NCBI GenBank assembly: GCA_946625225.1
Contig: CAMOTA010000093.1
Span: 1 to 10,724 of the forward strand
Direction of reading: 5' to 3'
From: UBA9715 sp003452695
Lineage (GTDB): Bacteria; Actinomycetota; Coriobacteriia; Coriobacteriales; Eggerthellaceae
Length of the DNA: 10,724 bases
This document shows positions 6,430 through 10,724 of the stretch, one piece after another (positions within the stretch are counted from its first letter, which is position 1; each line of letters begins with the position of its first letter). The position numbers and the translations under genes are program-made. The notes under the pieces were generated by a model. That model made no database searches. It had not been told where the DNA came from and saw nothing but the letters and a program-made list of their open reading frames with translations.

Positions 6430-8604
6430 CTAGTCGTTGGACACCAAATCGGCGTATATGCCGCCTGCTGCATAAAGCTCGTCGTGCGTGCCGCGCTCGA
6501 CGACCCTGCCGTGGTCGAGCACGATAATCTCGTCGCAATCGCGGATGGTGGAAAGCCGGTGCGCCACGATGATGCAGGTAATGCCCCGGTCCCGCACGGC
6601 CTGCACGAGTTCGTGCTCGGTCTTGGCATCGAGCGCGCTCGTGGCCTCGTCCATGATGACGATGCGCGGGTCGGCCGCCAGAACGCGGGCTATCTCGAGG
6701 CGTTGTCGCTGGCCGCCCGACAAGTCGCGCCCGCCTTCCAGGATCATGCCGGAATAGCCGCCTTCGCGGGCCATTATGTCGGCGTGGATCTGCGCATCGC
6801 GCGCGGCCATTATCACCTCGAAGTCCTCTATCGTTTCATCCCACATGCGTATGTTGTTGGCTATGGTGTCCTCGAACAGGATGATGTCTTGGTCCACGAC
6901 GGCAACCGAGCTCGTGAACACGTTTTGGTCTATCTGTGCAACGGGCATGTCGTCGAACAGGATTTCGCCTTCCCATGGCTTGTACAACCTGGCAATCAGC
7001 TTGGAGAGGGTAGACTTGCCGCAGCCCGATGCGCCTACGAGCGCCACGCTCGCTCCCGGCTGCACGGTCATGCAGAAATCTTGCACAATCGGATCCGACA
7101 GGCGGGCATAGCCGAAGGTAACATGGCGCAACTCCACCTTCCCCTCCAGCTTGTCGTAGTCGGCGTGGGAATGTGGCGCATCGTCGCGATAATTCGAATC
7201 GACCGGATAGTCCATCACGTCGTCGATGCGTTCCATCTGCGTGCGCATTTCCTGCAGCGTCTGGCTGGCCTTCACGGTGGTCATGGCGGGGTTCATGAAC
7301 AGCTGGAGATAGCCTTGGAAAGCCATGACCATGCCCAACAAGAACTGACCCTGCATGACGAGAAGCACGCCGATTACCAGCACGGCATAGTTGGCAAGGC
7401 TTGCCAGGAAATTCGGCACCATGCCCAGATACAGGTTCAGGTTCGCAAAGCGCGTGGTGGCAGTGTTCACCGACGCTTGGTACCCCGCCCATTTCTCGAA
7501 ATATCCGTTCTCGGCGCCAGACGCCTTAATGGTCTCGATCATCTGGATGCCCGAGACGGTGGACGACTCGAGCTTGCCGGTGTCGCGCATCTGCACACGG
7601 GTAATGTTCACGCGCTTGCGGGATATATAGCTTGCAAGCAGCGAGTTTATGACGATGGTCGCGATGCCGACCGCCGTGAGCAAGGGCGAATAGCGGATCA
7701 TGACCACGAGGTAGAACACCATCATGGCAATGTTCAGCGCCAGCGGGGTGAACGTGTTCACCAGCGTCTCGGCGATGACGGCGTTCGTCGTCTTGCGCTG
7801 TTGGATGTCGCCGGCCAAGCGTTGCGAGAAGAATTCCATGGGCATGCGCAGCACTTTCCACATGAATGCGGAAGACCCGACGATGGCCATCTTGCCGTTA
7901 ATCTTCAGCGAATAGATGGATTGCGCGGCGAGCACAACCACCTGGACCACGGCCACTGCGGTCATGAGCGCGATGAAGGGCCTGAGCAGCTCGGGGTTTT
8001 CGCCTGTCAGCAGACGGTCCATGAAGAAACGCGTGAATGCAGGGGTCATCAGGTCGAAGAGGTAGGCGACGAGCGTCGTCAGCGCCACGAACGCAACAGC
8101 TGCGCCGGCGCCCTGCAGGCGGCTGCGCGCGAACGACACCGTGGACTTTCGCTTGCCGCCGGGCACGAATTCGTCCGTGGGCGCAAAGGTAAGGCAGATG
8201 CCGCCGTAGAAGCGTTCGAACTCGTCCAGCGTCATCTTGCGCGAACCCTTCGCGGGATCGTTTACGAATACGTTGTTGCCCGCGAAACCGCAGCACACGA
8301 CGTAGCCGCCATTGGCCCACGACACGATGCAGGGAAACGGGCCCAAGCTGCGCAGGGCCTTGACACCGCGCTGGTAACCTTCGACTTCAAGGCCATAGCT
8401 GCGGGCGGCTTTGGCGATGTTCTGGGCCGATGCGCCGTCGCGCGACACGCCGCAATCTACGCGCACCTGTTCGAGCGGCAGCCATTTTCCATAGTAGGCA
8501 AGCACCATGGCCAGAGCAGCGGCGCCGCATTCGAGCGACTCCATCTGCATGACCATGGGCACCTTCGCGACGCCCTGGACTATCGGCTGCTTGGCGGTTC
8601 GCAT
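6430..8604 (-). CDS. NHLM-type peptidase ABC exporter with degenerate C39 domain
   Basis: A 724-residue C39-peptidase/permease/ATPase protein in the style of the NHLM microcin ABC protein TIGR03796. The N-terminal C39 domain (about 10-145) has MQMESLECGAA with oxyanion Gln20 and nucleophile Cys26, and VNDPAKG with Asp116. At the catalytic His, family members read approximately WNFNHFVVVEG; here it is WANGGYVVCCG, so His is replaced by Gly100. Cleavage activity is therefore doubtful. Membrane segments lie roughly at 165-190, 207-230, 283-303, 306-326, 393-416 and 420-437. The ATPase is intact: Walker A GASGCGKST (524-532), Gln572, LSGGQRQR from 628, Walker B RIVIMDE (647-653) and His682. The ATG at 8604 has only a weak AGG upstream, but it lies 12 bases after the previous stop, so translational coupling is likely. 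Its partners are the ABC gene downstream and the fusion protein upstream. Confidence 0.9.
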   Translation of the reverse strand: MRTAKQPIVQGVAKVPMVMQMESLECGAAALAMVLAYYGKWLPLEQVRVDCGVSRDGASAQNIAKAARSYGLEVEGYQRGVKALRSLGPFPCIVSWANGGYVVCCGFAGNNVFVNDPAKGSRKMTLDEFERFYGGICLTFAPTDEFVPGGKRKSTVSFARSRLQGAGAAVAFVALTTLVAYLFDLMTPAFTRFFMDRLLTGENPELLRPFIALMTAVAVVQVVVLAAQSIYSLKINGKMAIVGSSAFMWKVLRMPMEFFSQRLAGDIQQRKTTNAVIAETLVNTFTPLALNIAMMVFYLVVMIRYSPLLTAVGIATIVINSLLASYISRKRVNITRVQMRDTGKLESSTVSGIQMIETIKASGAENGYFEKWAGYQASVNTATTRFANLNLYLGMVPNFLASLANYAVLVIGVLLVMQGQFLLGMVMAFQGYLQLFMNPAMTTVKASQTLQEMRTQMERIDDVMDYPVDSNYRDDAPHSHADYDKLEGKVELRHVTFGYARLSDPIVQDFCMTVQPGASVALVGASGCGKSTLSKLIARLYKPWEGEILFDDMPVAQIDQNVFTSSVAVVDQDIILFEDTIANNIRMWDETIEDFEVIMAARDAQIHADIMAREGGYSGMILEGGRDLSGGQRQRLEIARVLAADPRIVIMDEATSALDAKTEHELVQAVRDRGITCIIVAHRLSTIRDCDEIIVLDHGRVVERGTHDELYAAGGIYADLVSND

Positions 8605-8616
8605 GGTCGGTGCCTA

Positions 8617-9018
8617 TCAGTTCAGCAACATGGACAGGACCTGCGTGGTCTTGTAGCCCACGCGGACCTCGTACGAGCCGTCTGGGATGTTGGCGCGCGC
8701 AGTGGCGATGGTCTTGCCCGTCTCGTCGGTGCCGACCGCAAGCACCTCGGTTTGCACGTCGCCCACTTCCAGCATCATCCCCGCCTGCACATTGTTGGCT
8801 TTCCCGGCGTCGTCGAACGTGACGGTCACTTCTCCGCCCGACGCCTTGGCCGTGCCCGTGGCATAGCTTTCTATGGTCGTGAAGCTGCTCCACAGAATAA
8901 GGCCGGCGATGAGCAGGATAACCGCGACAAGCAGAAGCCAGATCTTCGGGCTGGTAACTTTCAGGTAGTCGTTCAACTGCTCTGGTGAGGAAATTCTGCG
9001 CGCCTCGGACTCCTGCAT
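8617..9018 (-). CDS. Minimal HlyD-like membrane-fusion protein of the exporter
   Basis: A 133-residue protein and the first gene of the operon. The N-terminal ISSPEQLNDYLKVTSPKIW resembles the start of NHLM-system secretion proteins (HlyD family, style of TIGR03794). One membrane span follows at about 25-43. The outside part (about 47-133) is all beta in character: SYATGTAKASGGEVTVTF recalls the start of a beta-barrel/lipoyl-type domain, and IPDGSYEVRVGYKTTQVL the closing strands. There is no coiled coil, whereas canonical HlyD-type adaptors are several hundred residues long. Because it opens and closes normally, it looks like a compact form rather than a truncation. The start at 9018 is chosen for GGGGAAGG seven bases upstream; an in-frame ATG at 9111 would add 31 basic residues across a strong palindrome. 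It would sit in the cytoplasmic membrane beside the ABC pair and guide or stabilise the exporter. Confidence 0.75.
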   Translation of the reverse strand: MQESEARRISSPEQLNDYLKVTSPKIWLLLVAVILLIAGLILWSSFTTIESYATGTAKASGGEVTVTFDDAGKANNVQAGMMLEVGDVQTEVLAVGTDETGKTIATARANIPDGSYEVRVGYKTTQVLSMLLN

Positions 9019-9046
9019 GCTAAAGCCTTCCCCATCGTTGGCCTGG

Positions 9047-9069
9047 CGTGCAACGAGAAGCGCTGCACG
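9047..9069 (-). repeat. Inverted repeat in the exporter leader
   Basis: CGTGCA (9047-9052) and TGCACG (9064-9069) are exact inverted copies with an 11-base spacer. The structure lies 29-51 bases upstream of the membrane-fusion protein start and would form in its leader RNA. Confidence 0.4.
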
Positions 9070-9072
9070 TAA

Positions 9073-9093
9073 CCTGCGAGCGACGCTCGCAGG
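9073..9093 (-). promoter_or_regulatory. 21-base palindrome in the exporter leader
   Basis: The 21 bases are a perfect inverted repeat around a central A: CCTGCGAGCG, A, CGCTCGCAGG. As RNA it folds into an 8-bp GC-rich stem with a 5-base loop; as DNA it could be a dimeric repressor site. It begins 55 bases upstream of the first gene of the exporter operon. No strong T-tract follows on the minus strand (only TTACG), so a simple terminator is unlikely. Confidence 0.45.
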
Positions 9094-9106
9094 CCTCTCC
9101 TTTACC

Positions 9107-9120
9107 TGCATTTTAATGCA
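9107..9120. promoter_or_regulatory. AT-rich 14-base palindrome
   Basis: TGCATT (9107-9112) and AATGCA (9115-9120) are separated by TT. The AT-rich core contrasts with the GC-rich surroundings and includes the minus-strand TAAAAT, so it may be a promoter core with an overlapping operator for the exporter operon. Confidence 0.3.
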
Positions 9121-9171
9121 TAGCGCTCCCCTGTGGGCCATCAACCGCATCGGTTCTGCCGAAATGCGACA

Positions 9172-9202
9172 AGCTCGGCTCGGCCAACGGCCCGGCCGAG
9201 CT
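9172..9202. repeat. Large GC-rich hairpin in the divergent region
   Basis: Arms of 14 bases (9172-9185 and 9189-9202) pair around a 3-base AAC loop with one mismatch and one G-T wobble; the outer eight pairs (AGCTCGGC/GCCGAGCT) are perfect. It may insulate the two divergent transcripts or act as a terminator without T-tract. Confidence 0.4.
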
Positions 9203-9285
9203 CGCCGCTCTTCACCGCTGGCCCAACAAGCCGTGACGCTTTGGAACGCCAGGGCCTGCGGGGATGTGAAAACCTTCAAGATGCC

Positions 9286-9291
9286 TATAAT
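9286..9291 (+). promoter_or_regulatory. Consensus -10 box for the kinase locus
   Basis: TATAAT is an exact consensus -10 element. No good -35 lies 16-18 bases upstream (GATGTG at 17), so it may be activator-dependent. Transcription would begin near 9298, about 120 bases before the kinase start. Confidence 0.5.
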
Positions 9292-9305
9292 ACAAGCACG
9301 CCCTG

Positions 9306-9413
9306 ATGTCATATCCACCGAAAGGACGCGCCATAGGTTTCGAGAACATGGACATCAGCCCGGAACTGCGCGTGCATGACCATGGCTGGATATGGCATGA
9401 ATTACAAGGATAA
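9306..9413 (+). CDS. Possible small ORF (35 codons) upstream of the kinase
   Basis: An ATG at 9306 opens a frame encoding a 35-residue peptide beginning MSYPPKGRAIGFENMD and ending HGWIWHELQG. It stops six bases before the kinase ATG, and the kinase Shine-Dalgarno AAGGA lies inside its last codons, so translation could be coupled. No Shine-Dalgarno precedes the ATG. With the -10 box at 9286 the transcript would start about 8 bases before it, so initiation would be almost leaderless. A shorter form could start at 9348. It may be a small antitoxin-like or leader peptide, the remnant of a longer gene, or chance. I do not recognise it. Confidence 0.25.
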   Translation: MSYPPKGRAIGFENMDISPELRVHDHGWIWHELQG

Positions 9414-9419
9414 CACCTG

Positions 9420-10597
9420 ATGAAACGCGCACTCATGTTCGAAAACCGGCAGCTGTTCGACTTCGAGGTCGAGCCGGAAACGGGCAAGGCACGCGTCTTG
9501 GACGCGCCCTGTGCACCTGATGGGGAACTGGCCTCGATAGGGCTCGACTGCTCCAATCTGAACGCCGCCCTCACGAAGCTCGTTCGCACGCGCAGCATTT
9601 CTTCCAATCGCGTGGACCTGGGCGAGATCCTGGAGGGCTTTGGCGTCCGCTCGGCTGTCGAGCTTGCGCTGATGGGCCACGGCGCGTCGCTTACCGACCA
9701 CTTCTGGTATCGTGCGCCGGGGTCGCTCGCACGTTGGGAAGACGTGAACTTCTTCGACAACGACTGGGACGCCACCTTCTGCGCGTCCATCTTGGCCAGC
9801 CAATATGACGGCCTCGCAGCCTGCTCGCCCGACATTCCCGACATTACGACGGCGGGGCACTTGCGCAAGGCGTGGGAGAGGCGCGACGCGGGCATCTTCT
9901 TGCTGAAGCAGGCACAGCGCGACGACGGGGCCGACCTCGTGGGTTCCCTTCTGGCGTCGCAGCTGTGCGCACGACTGTTCGGCCGCGATACCTACCAGCC
10001 TCTGAGCATGCGCGAAGTGAACGGAAAACGCTTCTCTGCAAGCCCGCTGATGCTTGCGCGCGACGAAGAGCTCGTGCAGAGCCACCGCCTGTACGCGATG
10101 TGCGGCATGCAGCGAAGGAAGCGGACGAGATCGCGGCATCTTCCTCTCTGCAAGCCATTGCCGACGCCTTCTCGCACATAGGGCTGAAAGGCCACAGCGC
10201 GCATGTGGCGAAGATCGCCGCATTCAAGAACCTTTCGCTGCTCAACGACATCCACAGTGGCAATTACGGCGTCATCTGCAACGCGAAGACGGGCGAACGA
10301 CGGTTCGCGCCGCCCTTCGACTACGACCGCGCGTTCGGTTTTCCCAGCGACGAGCACTCGTACGAGGCGATGTGCGCCAACCCGCAGAATGCTGCGCTGC
10401 TCTGCGCGTACAGCTTCTCGGATTTGGACCCGTCGTGGAACTGGGGATGGTACGACCCGCAGGTTCTCGAGGGCTTCGAAAACCGAATCGTGGAAGCCTT
10501 CGCCTCCCTCCAAGGCCTGCCGCCCAGTTTCGGCAAACTGATAGCCCGCCTTTTCGCCATCCAGCGCTCGTATCTGAACGACGTTGCCGCGGCGTGA
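9420..10597 (+). pseudogene. HipA/CtkA-like kinase interrupted by a frameshift
   Basis: Two frames together encode one protein of about 391 residues. The first (start ATG 9420, Shine-Dalgarno AAGGA at 9406-9410) gives the N-terminal half: FENRQLFDFEVE, RTRSISSNR, SLTDHFWYRAPG, RWEDVNFFDND, then PDITTAG and IFLLKQ, where Lys163 is a candidate ATP-binding lysine. After about residue 230 this frame degenerates and ends at 10181. The second half continues in the -1-related frame from about 10109 to the TGA at 10597. It holds NDIHSGNYGV (catalytic-loop type DxHxxN, 10247-10264) and FAPPFDYDRAFGF (metal-binding FDYD, around 10316-10327). The motif order is that of HipA-fold serine/threonine kinases. 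The shift lies between about 10100 and 10115 and equals loss of one base; no slippery heptamer is evident. It is a pseudogene, a sequencing error or, less likely, a recoded gene. Its substrate is unknown. Confidence 0.7.
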
Positions 10598-10724
10598 CCG
10601 GTGTGGTGCTGGTTCATGCCCATAATCGAAGCCGTCGCAAGCTACGGAGAGCACCCGCGTGGTGGTTCTGGGGGAGGCTGTCTAAATAATGCAACGTGTC
10701 GAATCGTGGGGCAATTAGTGTCCA
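10598..10724. other. Non-coding right end, possible mobile-element terminus
   Basis: No coding frame or clear intrinsic terminator is visible after the kinase. From about 10670 the sequence becomes AT-richer than its surroundings (GGCTGTCTAAATAATG, then CAATTAGTGTCCA). This reminds me of terminal sequences of some insertion elements, but no repeat partner or transposase is in the window. Confidence 0.25.

Larger units (their letters stand above)
9019..9419. other. Palindrome-rich divergent regulatory region
   Basis: The 401 bases between the exporter operon (minus) and the kinase (plus) hold four inverted repeats (listed separately), a perfect TATAAT facing right at 9286 and a 35-codon ORF at 9306-9413. 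I found no equally good promoter facing left; TAAAAT near 9110-9115 on the minus strand is a possible -10 with a poor -35. I see no Nif11- or NHLP-type leader peptide gene and no double-glycine precursor on either strand. Confidence 0.6.

Noticed and set aside
6484..8988. An 834-codon open frame on the plus strand opposite the exporter genes
   Set aside because: It is antisense to two ABC-type genes with complete motifs; its His/Arg/Ala-rich composition is what the complement of such GC-biased codons gives, and no domain is visible.
9019..9318. An extended N-terminus for the membrane-fusion protein starting at 9318 or 9111
   Set aside because: The added residues are basic and of composition-driven type, run through a 21-base palindrome, and the start at 9018 has the better Shine-Dalgarno and the family-like beginning.
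1..10724. CRISPR arrays, tRNA or rRNA genes
   Set aside because: No regularly spaced direct repeats and no cloverleaf or rRNA-like segments were seen on reading the window.

Overview
The window is high-GC DNA with short intergenic gaps and a strongly GC-biased third codon position. The exported beta-helix protein, the xPxTG-type wall anchor, the NHLP/NHLM-style peptide exporter and the HipA-like kinase together suggest an anaerobic Actinomycetota of the Coriobacteriia (Eggerthellales/Slackia-like). This placement is inference from protein style; no marker gene is present.

Layout. (1) 1-582, minus: N-terminal 194 residues of a secreted Gly-rich parallel beta-helix surface protein, cut by the window edge. 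(2) 583-961: divergent intergenic region with a hairpin/T-tract, an imperfect palindrome and a probable promoter. (3) 962-2242, plus: O-acetylhomoserine sulfhydrylase (metY), followed by a hairpin with two competing folds. (4) 2436-3743, plus: the C-terminal part of a cell-wall-anchored surface protein with no signal peptide and no convincing start, probably a 5'-truncated remnant, followed by an intrinsic terminator. (5) 3886-9018, minus: a compact four-gene operon. In transcription order it encodes a very short HlyD-like membrane-fusion protein, a peptidase-type ABC exporter, a second ABC exporter without peptidase, and a STAS-domain anti-sigma-factor-antagonist-like protein. (6) 9019-9419: palindrome-rich divergent region with a perfect TATAAT box facing right and a possible 35-codon ORF. 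(7) 9420-10597, plus: HipA/CtkA-like kinase broken by one frameshift near 10100-10115. (8) 10598-10724: non-coding end that may touch a mobile-element terminus.

How the genes fit together. The two ABC proteins and the membrane-fusion protein match the organisation of NHLM-type (nitrile hydratase leader microcin) export systems, in which a C39 peptidase removes the leader of a ribosomally made peptide during export. Three things are unusual here. The C39 domain keeps its Cys and Asp but has Gly where the catalytic His should be. The membrane-fusion protein is only 133 residues, with no room for a coiled-coil hairpin. The last operon gene is a STAS protein with a candidate phosphorylatable serine. 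No precursor peptide or modifying enzyme is visible, so the cargo is unknown. My best candidate for an under-described system is this non-canonical exporter with a built-in STAS protein, divergent from a kinase locus; its function is not established by the sequence.
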